DNA of 64,000 nt. Source: Variovorax sp. PMC12 (GTDB lineage: Bacteria > Pseudomonadota > Gammaproteobacteria > Burkholderiales > Burkholderiaceae_C). Every line of letters starts with the position of its first letter. Positions within the stretch are counted from its first letter, which is position 1. Position numbers and translations under genes: made by a program. The notes below the pieces were generated by a model. The model saw only the letters and a program-made list of their open reading frames with translations, ran no database searches and was not told the origin of the DNA. The stretch is from contig NZ_CP027773.1 in NCBI RefSeq assembly GCF_003019815.1, forward strand, positions 5,697,501-5,761,500, read 5' to 3'. Positions 31,561-41,107 of the stretch are shown here, piece by piece.

Positions 31561-32220
31561 ATGGCGACAGCTTTCAAGTTCTACAGGCTGAAGTTCACGA
31601 AGAACTCAAGCGCCGATCTGCGCTACTACTGCGTGGCGGATTGGTCGATGTTCGAGGCAGCTGACGCAACCGGACTGGACGTGATGCGCAGCGGCACCAT
31701 GTCCTCGAACGGGATCTACCAGTCCTTCGTGCCGGCCAACGCCAATGACGGCAATGCGGCCACCTATTGGGAATCGGACAACCGCGTGGTGGCGGGCACT
31801 CCGTCGCTGCTGACCGTGGAGCTGCCTGCTCCCGTGGTCGTGCGGTCCCTGCGTCTCGTTTCGACCGCGCAGCCGTTGGAATATCCGCGCGACTTCGAGT
31901 TGCAAGGCTCGAACGACGGGAGTGCGTGGACAACCATAGTCTCGTTCGTGGACTTCATGGTCACAGGCGGCCCGACCACGAAGATGAGCACGATCTGGAC
32001 GCAAGTGCGTGGCACGTCGCGTCTGGAAGGCGGCGTGGCCGCAACCCGCGTGCTGATTCAGAACTGGGCCACCGGTGCTCTTTTGGCTTCGCTGACTCCG
32101 GCGACCAATGGCACCTGGTCGTGGCCGGCGCCGAGCGTTGATCAGGTGCTGGTCACGCATCTGGGGCCCTCCGGGTATCGCCCAATCGCTGACGGCCCGA
32201 TCACCCCTGTGGAGGTCTGA
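31561..32220 (+). CDS. Discoidin (F5/8 type C)-like virion protein (219 aa)
   Basis: Residues ~50-140 show the F5/8 type C pattern: NANDGNAATYWESDN, LLTVELPAPVVVRSLRLVST, YPRDFELQGSNDGSAWTTI. Such domains bind carbohydrates, here possibly host surface polysaccharide. Residues ~155-219 (SRLEGGVAATRVLIQNWATG, GTWSWPAPSVDQVLVTHLGP) resemble the beta-sandwich of the flanking paralogues. So the three genes 31213-32601 share one domain type. Confidence 0.7.
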   Translation: MATAFKFYRLKFTKNSSADLRYYCVADWSMFEAADATGLDVMRSGTMSSNGIYQSFVPANANDGNAATYWESDNRVVAGTPSLLTVELPAPVVVRSLRLVSTAQPLEYPRDFELQGSNDGSAWTTIVSFVDFMVTGGPTTKMSTIWTQVRGTSRLEGGVAATRVLIQNWATGALLASLTPATNGTWSWPAPSVDQVLVTHLGPSGYRPIADGPITPVEV

Positions 32221-32223
32221 TCC

Positions 32224-32601
32224 ATGGGGTACGGACCACCTACCGGCATGCGCGCCGGGCGACTGCTCACCGCCGGTTATGTGGTGCCGGCGGCGAACCT
32301 GGTGAACGCCGACCTGCCGGGCGGCGACGCCTACGTGGCCGGCGCCGGGTATCTGGCCGGCACCTATCCAGCTGGCATCACGAAGATCGAGGGCGTGCCC
32401 GGCTCGGCGGAGATCCGTGTGCTGCTTCGGACGGTCACGGGCGCGATGGGCGATGGGATGTTGGTTGCGTCGGTGATGTCCGGCGTTGATGGCACTTGGC
32501 GCATCGACGGACTGAGCACGGCCTTGCGATTCGACGTGGTGTGCCGGCATGACGGCTACAACGACATGATCTTGGCCAACGTCTCGCCAAAGGCTATGTG
32601 A
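32224..32601 (+). CDS. Ig-like/tail-fibre accessory domain protein, copy 2 (125 aa)
   Basis: Paralogue of the 31213 gene: GYLAGTYPAG, EGVPGSAEIRVLLRT, GTWRIDGLSTALRFDVVCRH, NDMILANVSP line up without long gaps. The N-terminal 35 residues differ. Probably from duplication followed by exchange of N-terminal attachment regions. Confidence 0.6.
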   Translation: MGYGPPTGMRAGRLLTAGYVVPAANLVNADLPGGDAYVAGAGYLAGTYPAGITKIEGVPGSAEIRVLLRTVTGAMGDGMLVASVMSGVDGTWRIDGLSTALRFDVVCRHDGYNDMILANVSPKAM

Positions 32602-32612
32602 GCGGGTAGCGC

Positions 32613-35522
32613 ATGCCCTATACCCCGCCAGCGTCGGACGCACTCACGTTCAATTTTGTGGGGCCGGGGTATGTCGCGCCGGATGGTGCGGCGGCCGCGT
32701 TCAACTTTGTCGACCGTCCCCCGTATCAGCCTCCGCTGGGCAAGAACGTAGCACTCGATTTCGGGCCGTCGGGCTACGTTCCGCCCGCGGGCAGAGTTGT
32801 CGGCCTTGAGTTCGTTCAGGACGAAGGCCCAGGCGGAGATACCCAGTACCTGTTTCCCGCGACCATCGCCGAGGCGCCGGCTGGTGTGCCTGCCGTGCGC
32901 AACGGACGTGAGTTCGTTCGGCCGACGGGCTCTGCGTTCCAGGCGTTCGGTGTTGCCACTGCATGGAGGTATCACACCTACGTTGCAGTGGCTGGGTTCA
33001 ACGCTTCGGCATTCGGCGCGACCAACGCGCAGCTGAAGCACCGTCCGGTGGTGCCGGTCGGCTTCGACGCGATGGCCGGCGGCAACCCGACCATCATCAA
33101 CCGCAACCGCTACATCGCGGCTGGGAACATCGTGCCGCCAGGATTGGGCACGAACTCGACAGTCTGGCTCTACACGCGCTACCTGCTGCCGACCGGGCTG
33201 GTGGCCACCAGCATTTCCAGCACGAACCGCGTCAGTCACGACCGGCAGTACGTGCAACTCGCCGCAGGCATTCCAACACCGGGCTTCGGCACAGCCTGGA
33301 TCAGCCAGGGCACGCGCGTGCTGGCGCCGGCGGGCGCTTTCCTCGATGCCGTGGCCCGGCCGAACGTGGGTGGCACGCGGTTCCTCTCGCCGCTGGGGTG
33401 GGACTCGTTGGCCTTCGGCACGCGCATCGTCCCCGTCTCGCAGACGGTGGCGCCGCAGGGCTTCCGCGAAGTGTGGGGCGCGACGACGATCAAGAACTAC
33501 CTGACCTTCGTGCAGCCGCCTGGCTTCGAGACGAACGTGCAGGAGCAGTACCGCTGGGGGCGCGCCCAGGCCTACAACCTGCGCCAGTTCGTGCTGCAGG
33601 CCTACGACCCGAACGACGGGCTGAACCCGCCCGCGTGGTCGCAGTGGACCGCCATCGAGAACAGGAACAAGACGGTCGCGACCTTCAGCACGGCGCCGCC
33701 GCGGCCGGGCGAGCCGCTGATCTACAACAACGCGCGGGTGATCGCGCCGGCGGGCATGACCCCACCTGGTTTCCCGGGCACCACGCCCGCCGGCCTGGTG
33801 GCCTACGGCGTGCGGCGCTTCCCGATGGACGGCATCGAGCCGCCGCCGGTGCTCAGCTGGACCGCGGTCTACAACGCCGCGCGGGTGCTCGCGCCCGCTG
33901 GTGCTGGTGCGCAGTTGTTCGGCACGGCCGCGCTGGAGAACACGCGGCGCTACTACCAGCGCATCGGTGGCATCGACTCCGCGGCGTTCGGCGTCGCCTT
34001 CATCGACTTCGCCATTCGGACGGTGGCACTAGAGCCGCGGTATGCCATCCAGCCGCCCGACGTCCCGCTGCCAGAGGTCAAGCTGTACACACGCTACGTC
34101 GATCCGAAGGGCGATGACATGGTGCGCCTTGGCCTGGCCGCGCTGTCCATCCACTTCAACATCGTGGCGCCGAAGTGGGCGCACCAGGACATCTTCGGCG
34201 AGCCGCGCGTGCACAACGTGACACCGGAGATGCGCGGCTACGGATGGAACGCAGAGGAGTTCGGGGACGCCTTCGTTCGCCTGCAGTTTCGGCCGGTGGG
34301 GCCTGATGGCAACAGCATGCAGCTGTTCGGCCAGGCCAAGATCGCGGACCGGAAGCAGAGCATCGCGGTGCCGGGTAACAATTTCATGCGCATCGGCGAC
34401 AAGCTGGTGGTGACCCGGACCGGCGCGCCGCCGTACTCGCCGCAGTGGATTATTCAGGATGGCGAACCGGTGGACTCGTTGAGCGCATTCGGCAAGCCGG
34501 GGCTCAATCAGTACGTCCTGTACCCCCTCGGCATTGACGCGCTGAAGGTCGGCGACGCCACGGTTCGCAGCAACGGAATCATGGTCGATGCCGGCATCAA
34601 GGTGGACGGCTACGGCGTGCCGACCGTCGGCCTGAAGAGGCGGGTGCTCACGGTTCAGGAGTGGCCGGGCGCCGAGGTGTTCGAACCTTCCCCTGCGCGC
34701 GTCACGCCGCACACGATCTGGGCCGTGGTGGAGGCGCCGGCTCAAGCCATCCGCAACCACGGCGCAACCAACCTGCACTACGTCGGCCAGACGGTGGAGT
34801 ACGGGCCGGGCGCGCGCTTCGGGCGGCATTCCGTTCGTACCTACCGTGGAGTCCTGGAACCTTACTCGTTGGGCAACACCGCGCAGGTCGGCTCCGCGTC
34901 CGTGCAACTGCACCGCCGCTACCTGGAGCCGGCTGGCATTCAGGCCTATCGCATGGGCTGGGTCATTTTGGGAGACGGCACGCAGTTCGTGAAGCAGTAC
35001 GGGGCGGCCGACATGCAGGTGCTCGGGCAGCCAAGCGTTGCCCGCGGGCCATATCTCGGCCCCGAGACCGTGAAGCCGGTGGGCTTGGCGCCGCCGGACT
35101 TCGGCGTGACGTGGATCTCACTGCTGCACAGGAGCTTCCACCTTGTGGGGTTCAACGCCCTGGGTATGGGCTCTTCGCGCGGCGAACCGCCGTACCAGTG
35201 GCAGTCGCTGCACGTCGGACCGCCTATGCCCACCATCCCCGGCGGCTTCGACGCTCAGCGCTTCGGCGTGACGTGGATCTCGCTGCGCATTCGTGGGCTG
35301 GAGCCAGGCGGCTTCGACAGCATGTTGAGCGAGTACGACCCAGAGCACTTCGCCGAGCGCATGCGTGTCCGCAATGCCTATGTCCCGCCTGGCCCGGCGC
35401 CGCGCACACTGGCGCCTGTAGGTGTGGACCTGCCGGACATGGGCGTGCCCAATGCCAAGCCCGCAGTGCACTACATCCGCCCGGATGGCAACGCGGACCA
35501 GTACCGAAAAGGAGCCTTCTGA
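32613..35522 (+). CDS. Large repetitive virion protein, probable tail fibre or tail-hub component (969 aa)
   Basis: A 969-aa protein made of many degenerate ~35-45-residue repeats with the pattern L.P.GF....FG...V....R.. (for example VPPAGRVVGLEFV, APAGAFLDAVARPNVGGTRF, VALEPRYAIQPPDVPLPE). Strands alternate with Pro-Gly turns, compatible with a long beta-solenoid. Position after the discoidin and Ig-like genes and its length support a receptor-binding role. No family name can be given with confidence. Confidence 0.65.
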   Translation: MPYTPPASDALTFNFVGPGYVAPDGAAAAFNFVDRPPYQPPLGKNVALDFGPSGYVPPAGRVVGLEFVQDEGPGGDTQYLFPATIAEAPAGVPAVRNGREFVRPTGSAFQAFGVATAWRYHTYVAVAGFNASAFGATNAQLKHRPVVPVGFDAMAGGNPTIINRNRYIAAGNIVPPGLGTNSTVWLYTRYLLPTGLVATSISSTNRVSHDRQYVQLAAGIPTPGFGTAWISQGTRVLAPAGAFLDAVARPNVGGTRFLSPLGWDSLAFGTRIVPVSQTVAPQGFREVWGATTIKNYLTFVQPPGFETNVQEQYRWGRAQAYNLRQFVLQAYDPNDGLNPPAWSQWTAIENRNKTVATFSTAPPRPGEPLIYNNARVIAPAGMTPPGFPGTTPAGLVAYGVRRFPMDGIEPPPVLSWTAVYNAARVLAPAGAGAQLFGTAALENTRRYYQRIGGIDSAAFGVAFIDFAIRTVALEPRYAIQPPDVPLPEVKLYTRYVDPKGDDMVRLGLAALSIHFNIVAPKWAHQDIFGEPRVHNVTPEMRGYGWNAEEFGDAFVRLQFRPVGPDGNSMQLFGQAKIADRKQSIAVPGNNFMRIGDKLVVTRTGAPPYSPQWIIQDGEPVDSLSAFGKPGLNQYVLYPLGIDALKVGDATVRSNGIMVDAGIKVDGYGVPTVGLKRRVLTVQEWPGAEVFEPSPARVTPHTIWAVVEAPAQAIRNHGATNLHYVGQTVEYGPGARFGRHSVRTYRGVLEPYSLGNTAQVGSASVQLHRRYLEPAGIQAYRMGWVILGDGTQFVKQYGAADMQVLGQPSVARGPYLGPETVKPVGLAPPDFGVTWISLLHRSFHLVGFNALGMGSSRGEPPYQWQSLHVGPPMPTIPGGFDAQRFGVTWISLRIRGLEPGGFDSMLSEYDPEHFAERMRVRNAYVPPGPAPRTLAPVGVDLPDMGVPNAKPAVHYIRPDGNADQYRKGAF

Positions 35523-36712
35523 TGGCAGACATTGCCCTGATGCCGCTGGCCGGCATGAACGTGGTGGCGGAGGACGCGGCCCTGCAGCGCGGCGGAGACA
35601 GCCCGCGGCTGTTCGTGCGCGATGCGGTGAACGTAAACGTTTCACCTGCCGGCCAGCCCTCGCTGCGAGCGGGCACGCGGCGCGTGACCGCCATCCGCTA
35701 CCGCGATCTGTGGCAGAGCCCGCTGCACCGTGACACCTTCGGCACGCTCGCCGGCCAGTGGGTGAAGATCGATCCGATGACCTGGATCAGCGAAGCGCTC
35801 CTGGCGGTCGGCGATGGCGACGTGTCGCACGCGGTGCTGAACACCCTGGTGTGCGTCGCGGCGCCGGCGGGCATCTTCACGTTCGACGGTGCGCGCGCGG
35901 CGCGCTTGACGCTGGACACGCCGGCCGCGCCGCTGGTGGTGGCCGGTGCCGGTTCGATGAGCGCGGGCACCTATGGTGCTGCCGTGGCGTGGCTGCGCGG
36001 CGCGTTGGAGTCGGCGCCGTCGGCCATCAGCTTCACCGAACTTGGCGAGGGCGGTGCGTTGGAGATCACGCCGCCGCTCTGCTTGGATCCGAGCGTGACG
36101 GGCATGCGGCTGTACCTGACGCGGCCCAACGGGGGCGAGTTGGCGCGCGCCGGAGACCACGCAGTGAGCGGCGCCACCATGTCGGTGCCCCGGCTTCCGG
36201 AGCTGGGCCGGCCGCCGCAGTTCCTCAACCTCTCTCCCATGCCGACGGGCAAGTACCTCAAATACTGGCGCGGCCGCCTGCTGACGGCCAGAGCCAACGT
36301 TCTGCGCTTCTCCGAGGCGCTTGCCTACCACCTGCACAACGAGCGCCATGGCTTCGTCCAGATGCCGCAGCGCATCACCTTCGTGCAGCCGGTGGACGGC
36401 GGCATCTGGGTCGGCCAAGTCGATCATGTTGCCTTCTTGGAGGGCGCGGCGCCCGAGGCCCTGAACATGGTGCGCAAGACCGCCCGGGCGCCGGTGCCGG
36501 GGAGCGCCATCCTGGTCGATTCGGACACGGTGGGAAGCGACCTGTCGCAAGGTGGCGGCGGCACTGCGATCTGGCTGGCGGAGAACGGCTATGTGGCCGG
36601 CACGCATTCAGGGCAGGTGGTTGAGGTGCAGGCCGGCGTGATGAGCGGCATCGCCGCGCGCGGCGGCACCTCTGTAGTGTTTGATCGGCGGCTGCTGACC
36701 GCTGTAGTCTGA
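35522..36712 (+). CDS. Virion protein, possible beta-propeller (396 aa)
   Basis: ATG at 35522 shares one base with the preceding stop and has AAAGGAG in front; a frame from 34661 overlaps the repetitive gene and is ignored. The product contains SPRLFVRDAVNVNVSPAGQP, WISEALLAVGDGDVSHAVLN, TARANVLRFSEALAYHLHNE and IWLAENGYVAGTHSGQVVEV, which read like blades of a propeller. Similar proteins occur in tails of Bcep22-like podophages. Role unknown. Confidence 0.65.
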   Translation: MADIALMPLAGMNVVAEDAALQRGGDSPRLFVRDAVNVNVSPAGQPSLRAGTRRVTAIRYRDLWQSPLHRDTFGTLAGQWVKIDPMTWISEALLAVGDGDVSHAVLNTLVCVAAPAGIFTFDGARAARLTLDTPAAPLVVAGAGSMSAGTYGAAVAWLRGALESAPSAISFTELGEGGALEITPPLCLDPSVTGMRLYLTRPNGGELARAGDHAVSGATMSVPRLPELGRPPQFLNLSPMPTGKYLKYWRGRLLTARANVLRFSEALAYHLHNERHGFVQMPQRITFVQPVDGGIWVGQVDHVAFLEGAAPEALNMVRKTARAPVPGSAILVDSDTVGSDLSQGGGGTAIWLAENGYVAGTHSGQVVEVQAGVMSGIAARGGTSVVFDRRLLTAVV

Positions 36713-36718
36713 GACTTT

Positions 36719-36732
36719 CCCGCATCTGCGGG
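36719..36732 (+). terminator. Weak terminator-like hairpin
   Basis: CCCGC-ATCT-GCGGG followed by CTTTCC, 6 bp after the stop of the propeller-like gene. Five base pairs with a short pyrimidine tail; attenuation at most. Confidence 0.45.
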
Positions 36733-36745
36733 CTTTCCAACCGGT

Positions 36746-36759
36746 GCGCAGGAGTGCGC
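36746..36759 (+). promoter_or_regulatory. GGAG-tetraloop hairpin 2
   Basis: GCGCA-GGAG-TGCGC, identical to 29398-29411. Two further GGA triplets follow (TAGGAC at 36762 and the ribosome site CAGGAG at 36772), so the leader of the 36785 gene has the multi-GGA layout used by CsrA-type repressors. AGGAGCTTCCT just before the ATG can fold back on the ribosome site. Confidence 0.55.
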
Positions 36760-36784
36760 CATAGGACTTCCACAGGAGCTTCCT

Positions 36785-37360
36785 ATGACTCTGCGCAACG
36801 AGCTGGCCGCGGCCATTCACAAAGAACAATTCGATGTCAGCGAAGGCGGCATCTACTTTCCGCGCCAGGGCGTGCTGGCCCGCGGCGAATACTTCGACCG
36901 CGTGAACGGCGGCGCGTGGTCGCGCACGCCGAACCTGATCGTCACCGAAGGCCTGGCGCATATCTTGAACGTCGCGCTGGGCAGTACGCCAAAGCCCGCG
37001 GGCTACTTCCTGGCGCTGTTCAGCGGCGCGGCCGCGCCGGTCGCGAACTGGACCGCGGCGAACTTCGCAGCTGTCGCGTCGGAGATCGTCAGCCTGACCG
37101 AGGGCTACACGAGCCCGACCCGGCCGGCCTGGACCTCTGCCAACACCAACACCGGGTCCATCGACAACATGGCGGCCGTGGCGAGCGTGACCATCGCTAC
37201 CGCAGCGCAGCTCAACGTTACCGGCGCCGCGATCCTGACGAACAACGCCAAGGGCGGCACCACCGGCGCGCTGGTGTCGGCGACGAAGTACGCTGCCGCG
37301 CGCGTTTTCCAGAACGCCGACGTGTACGACATTGGCTACCGCCTGAGCCTGACCGTCTAA
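36785..37360 (+). CDS. Virion structural protein (191 aa)
   Basis: A 191-aa protein: EGGIYFPRQGVLARGEYFDR, then TPNLIVTEGLAHILNVALGS and a Ser/Thr/Ala beta-rich second half (VASVTIATAAQLNVTGAAIL). Similar to small structural proteins encoded in podophage tail regions. Its leader carries the GGAG hairpin and a ribosome site that may be sequestered. Confidence 0.65.
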   Translation: MTLRNELAAAIHKEQFDVSEGGIYFPRQGVLARGEYFDRVNGGAWSRTPNLIVTEGLAHILNVALGSTPKPAGYFLALFSGAAAPVANWTAANFAAVASEIVSLTEGYTSPTRPAWTSANTNTGSIDNMAAVASVTIATAAQLNVTGAAILTNNAKGGTTGALVSATKYAAARVFQNADVYDIGYRLSLTV

Positions 37361-37362
37361 GC

Positions 37363-39963
37363 ATGCTGTCGCCGCGCCCATACGGGCGCTTCGCCGAACA
37401 GGCCGAGCTGTCCCACGATGATGCCGCCGCCGTAGAGCGGCTGGCCCGGACCGTGACCAACTTCAAACAGCTGTCGAACCTCGACAGCATGAAGCGCGTC
37501 ATGGACCTGCCCAGCGGCCGCCAGGCGGTGGCCATCGACATGGGCGGCGTGTTCCGCATCCTGGTCCTGGAACGGTACGAGAACCCCGAACACCAGCTCA
37601 ACGGCTTGGCCGAGACGAACATTCCAATGCTGTTTTCGGGCGTGGTCACGAAGGCCCAGGTGCTTGAAGGGGAGGGCGTGGGCATCAAGCTGACGGAGCA
37701 GGCGCGCCGGCGCTTGGCGGCCTATTCGGAGGACGCTGACGCGCTGCCTCCGAAAGATGTGGCGCTGCAGCGCTTTCGGATCGAGTACGCCCCGGCGTTC
37801 GAGTATTTCAAGCCGGAGAACACCGGCATCTACACCTTCACGCAGTTCGTGAAGCACCGGCCGACCTGGTACAGCGGTGCTATGTCCGAGGTGATGCAGG
37901 TGGTCGGCGGGTATGGCCGGCAGGTGCTCGCCGACCTGCCGGATGACCCCATCGAGCGGGCACGCATGCTGGTTCCTGAGCGCTTCATGCGTGACGTTCG
38001 CTCACAGCTTGGCAACGTCCGTCTTCCAGGCTACACGGGCTTTCCCGACAAGAAGGGACAGTTCCTCTGCGACTACAAGGCCTCGAAGTGCAATGCCGTG
38101 GCGTTCGATACCGACGGCGCTCCGTGGCTGCTGCAGATCGGTGCGCGTGGCGTCTTCGCCATGCCGCTGCCCGTGGTCCCCGCGACGACGACGGCGGCAT
38201 TTCGCAAGTACGTCGAACAGAAAGGGGATGGGGAGATCCTGAAATTGTTGGACCGATTCGGCGGCATGCCGACAGGAGAGGCGTTTCCCGAAGTGATGGA
38301 GGACTTCGAGGCATGGCGCCGCGCTGGCGTGATCGTGAAGGTGTGCGACTGCGCAGACTTTTACGCCCACAGCGCCTTCTACTCGGCCAGCGGATGGTCG
38401 CTGAACAGCCGAGGAAGCGAGGGCTTCAATACGTGCTGGAGCCGGAATGCCGCGGGCCTCCTGCAGGGGCACGCTTACAAGATGAAGCTGCGCCTGGATG
38501 CTGCCACGAACCGAGGGATGCTCAAGAACAGTTGGGAGTTCCAAGACCAAGAATCTGCGGATCGAGTCAATGCCTACCTGACAGGCGTCTTCAACGCGTT
38601 GACCGGAAGCTCGGCGCGGTCGTTGGCGATCAAGTACAAGGTGCGCCGCGCATCCGCGGCGGCCGTTCTCGCGCGCGCCGCCGCTGCGACCGGTTCCGAT
38701 CTGGAGTATTGGGACAGGCTCGAAATGCCACCGATTGCCTCGCACGGCGGCAATGTCGCGCGCGTGGGCAGCGGGCCTCTCTACTGGCCGGGCAAGAACC
38801 CAAAGTCCATGGGGCGCCTCAAATTTCCTGAGCAAAGCGGAAAGGGGTGCGAATCGTTTGTGATGATCTCCGAGGACTATGCGGGACCGGCCGTGAAGTG
38901 CGACACCATCGTGTTCGGCTGCTATGTCGATGACGAACTGCAGGTTGTGAAGTATTTCTATGACGAGCGCAAGTTCCAGGAAAAGGAGCAGACCACCTTC
39001 GAGAAGTACATGATCGTCGGGCAGTGGGAGAAGACTGTAACCACCGGGCTCTCCGGCTTGATGGGCTACTTCTACACCTCGGCGTTCGATGACCGGCAGG
39101 AGGCGCCACCCGTCACCACCACCACGAACGTCACGGGGACCGACATGGGCTACGGGCAGCCGGCATTTGCCACGCCCCCGATCTTGTACTGCGTTGGCTC
39201 GCTCTCCCGCGCTCGCTACTACATGCACCGCACCAAGGTGAAGAGCACGTCGGGCTTCGGCATCGATGTGGCTGCTTGCGTGCCGGTGTTCGAGCGTGAC
39301 TGCATCCTCTATCCCTACACGGACAGCACTTCGGGCCGGTCCGAGTCCGAGAAGACTGAGCAGTTCGCGATGGCGGACCCGACCTCGTACCAGCTGTGGT
39401 GCTACGACAACCTGTTCCACTGGATGGGCCAGACGGACAACCACAACAAGGGGTTTCCGCCATCGAAGGACGGTGTGCCCGTCTACATCGACACGCTGGT
39501 GTATTCGCCGACGGAGTTGAGCGACTATGCCGACAGCGGCAATTGGTACAACCTGCCGCCGGGTGGCTTCCTTGATGTGACCGCCATCTGCGGCCCGTAC
39601 ACCTCGCGCTCGTCGGGCACGCAGCATGCCGGGGGTGTCGTCATCGGTGGCGAGGCGCCGGGTTTCGAGCCCTTTTCGAGCCTCAAGGAATACCCCGCGG
39701 AGTCTTCTGGGCGCCTGAGCGTGAGCATGAAGGCGGCCGGATCCACCATCGCGCAGCGCGACATTCCCCATTCTTGGTACTTCGGCTTTTCGCCGGAGGA
39801 CGACACCTACTTCTACCGCGATGCCATCCACATCGCCATCGGTGATGCCAGCTACGCCAGCATCTACGAACAGGACCAGAACAAGCTACGGCGGCGCTGG
39901 GGGCACACCTCTCTCGCTGACCACGAGACCGCTCACCATTTCGTAGGAGTCATCAATGAGTAA
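37363..39963 (+). CDS. Large virion protein (866 aa)
   Basis: Start placed at ATG 37363, three bases after the previous stop; a longer frame back to 36754 runs through the 36785 gene and is ignored. Mixed alpha/beta content, many Tyr/Trp/Cys (CDCADFYAHSAFYSASGWSL, YCVGSLSRARYYMHRTKVKS, DNLFHWMGQTDNHNKGFPPS). Probably a tail or baseplate-hub protein by position. No enzymatic motif recognised. Confidence 0.65.
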   Translation: MLSPRPYGRFAEQAELSHDDAAAVERLARTVTNFKQLSNLDSMKRVMDLPSGRQAVAIDMGGVFRILVLERYENPEHQLNGLAETNIPMLFSGVVTKAQVLEGEGVGIKLTEQARRRLAAYSEDADALPPKDVALQRFRIEYAPAFEYFKPENTGIYTFTQFVKHRPTWYSGAMSEVMQVVGGYGRQVLADLPDDPIERARMLVPERFMRDVRSQLGNVRLPGYTGFPDKKGQFLCDYKASKCNAVAFDTDGAPWLLQIGARGVFAMPLPVVPATTTAAFRKYVEQKGDGEILKLLDRFGGMPTGEAFPEVMEDFEAWRRAGVIVKVCDCADFYAHSAFYSASGWSLNSRGSEGFNTCWSRNAAGLLQGHAYKMKLRLDAATNRGMLKNSWEFQDQESADRVNAYLTGVFNALTGSSARSLAIKYKVRRASAAAVLARAAAATGSDLEYWDRLEMPPIASHGGNVARVGSGPLYWPGKNPKSMGRLKFPEQSGKGCESFVMISEDYAGPAVKCDTIVFGCYVDDELQVVKYFYDERKFQEKEQTTFEKYMIVGQWEKTVTTGLSGLMGYFYTSAFDDRQEAPPVTTTTNVTGTDMGYGQPAFATPPILYCVGSLSRARYYMHRTKVKSTSGFGIDVAACVPVFERDCILYPYTDSTSGRSESEKTEQFAMADPTSYQLWCYDNLFHWMGQTDNHNKGFPPSKDGVPVYIDTLVYSPTELSDYADSGNWYNLPPGGFLDVTAICGPYTSRSSGTQHAGGVVIGGEAPGFEPFSSLKEYPAESSGRLSVSMKAAGSTIAQRDIPHSWYFGFSPEDDTYFYRDAIHIAIGDASYASIYEQDQNKLRRRWGHTSLADHETAHHFVGVINE

Positions 39964-41107
39964 CTATCGCGACGACAGCCAGGACACGGCGGTCGCCAGC
40001 GACTCCACCTGGATTCGCTTGACGGCCATCACAGAGGACGCCGCAAAGATCGTCAGCTTGGTGCTATTCGGGCTGCTGGCTATCCATACCGACAGCGCGA
40101 CGGCGAGCGATGAGGAATCCGGCAGCACGCGCTACATCGCGCATGAGCAGGTGTTCGCCAGCGACGCAGTGTTGGATGGGCTGCGCGCGCGAGATGTTGT
40201 CAGCGAGTCGGTAGCGGTGGGCGAGCGGTTGACCGAGCGCCTGCGGGTGCTTCATCTGGACTCGGCCGCTGCCGCGGATTCCGTCATCGACCGGGCGGGC
40301 GCGCTTGTCGCCGACACCGCGCGCATCAGCGACGAAGCGCTGGGCCAGCGGCGCGTGCGCACACTGGTCATCGATGCGGCGAAGATCTACGATTTCAGCG
40401 GGCAGTTTGCCTCTGTGATGGTGGTGGACCAGGCGGTCGCGTCCGACTGGGCTGGCGGTCGTGTGCACGCGCAATCGCTTGCGGTGGACACCGCAGTGCT
40501 CGCCGATGAGACGTTTGACGCGCGCCAAGCTGCTGCGGCCATGGTGATCGAGCGCGTGGGCATCACCTCTGCGGTGCTGGACCACCTGCACGCGCGAGAC
40601 TTGGTGATCGACGTTGCAGTGGCGGAGGGCGGGCCGATGGGCGAGGGCGCCGGCCAGGCCTGGACGGCGAACACCGAAACCTGGGCCATGAGTCGATATG
40701 CGCCGTACACCTTCACCAGCGTAGCGGTGATCGACGGCGTGCTCTACGGCGTCGCCGAAGACGGCGTGCACGCGCTGGACGGCGGCACCGACCCCATCAC
40801 CGGACGCGTTGCCACCGGCAAGCTGGACATCGGGCAGGGCGTGCTGGTGCACCCGCTCGCAGCCTACCTTGAATACGAGCTGGATGGCACTGCCAAAATG
40901 GATGTGACCACCACGCAGAGCGGCACAGCCGAGACGTACGGCTACCCCTTGGCCGAAGAGCCAGCCGGCGAGCTGACCAACGGGCGATTCATCTTCGGCC
41001 GCGGACTCCGTGGCCGCCATTTCAGCTTCGTGCTGCGCCTCATCGGGCAGCGCGCCTTGGTCAACGATTTGCGCGTCGAAACGGCGCCCACGAAAAGGAG
41101 AGTGTGA
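39956..41107 (+). CDS. Virion protein with Asp/Ala repeats (383 aa)
   Basis: The first ~230 residues are degenerate ~28-residue repeats with the pattern D.A...D......R....L.VD.A (DTARISDEALGQRRVRTLVI, DQAVASDWAGGRVHAQSLAV, DTAVLADETFDARQAAAAMV). The C-terminal third is a beta-sandwich-like domain (DGVLYGVAEDGVHALDGGTD, FIFGRGLRGRHFSFVLRLIG). Overlaps the preceding gene by 8 bp. Structural role inferred. Confidence 0.65.
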   Translation: MSNYRDDSQDTAVASDSTWIRLTAITEDAAKIVSLVLFGLLAIHTDSATASDEESGSTRYIAHEQVFASDAVLDGLRARDVVSESVAVGERLTERLRVLHLDSAAAADSVIDRAGALVADTARISDEALGQRRVRTLVIDAAKIYDFSGQFASVMVVDQAVASDWAGGRVHAQSLAVDTAVLADETFDARQAAAAMVIERVGITSAVLDHLHARDLVIDVAVAEGGPMGEGAGQAWTANTETWAMSRYAPYTFTSVAVIDGVLYGVAEDGVHALDGGTDPITGRVATGKLDIGQGVLVHPLAAYLEYELDGTAKMDVTTTQSGTAETYGYPLAEEPAGELTNGRFIFGRGLRGRHFSFVLRLIGQRALVNDLRVETAPTKRRV

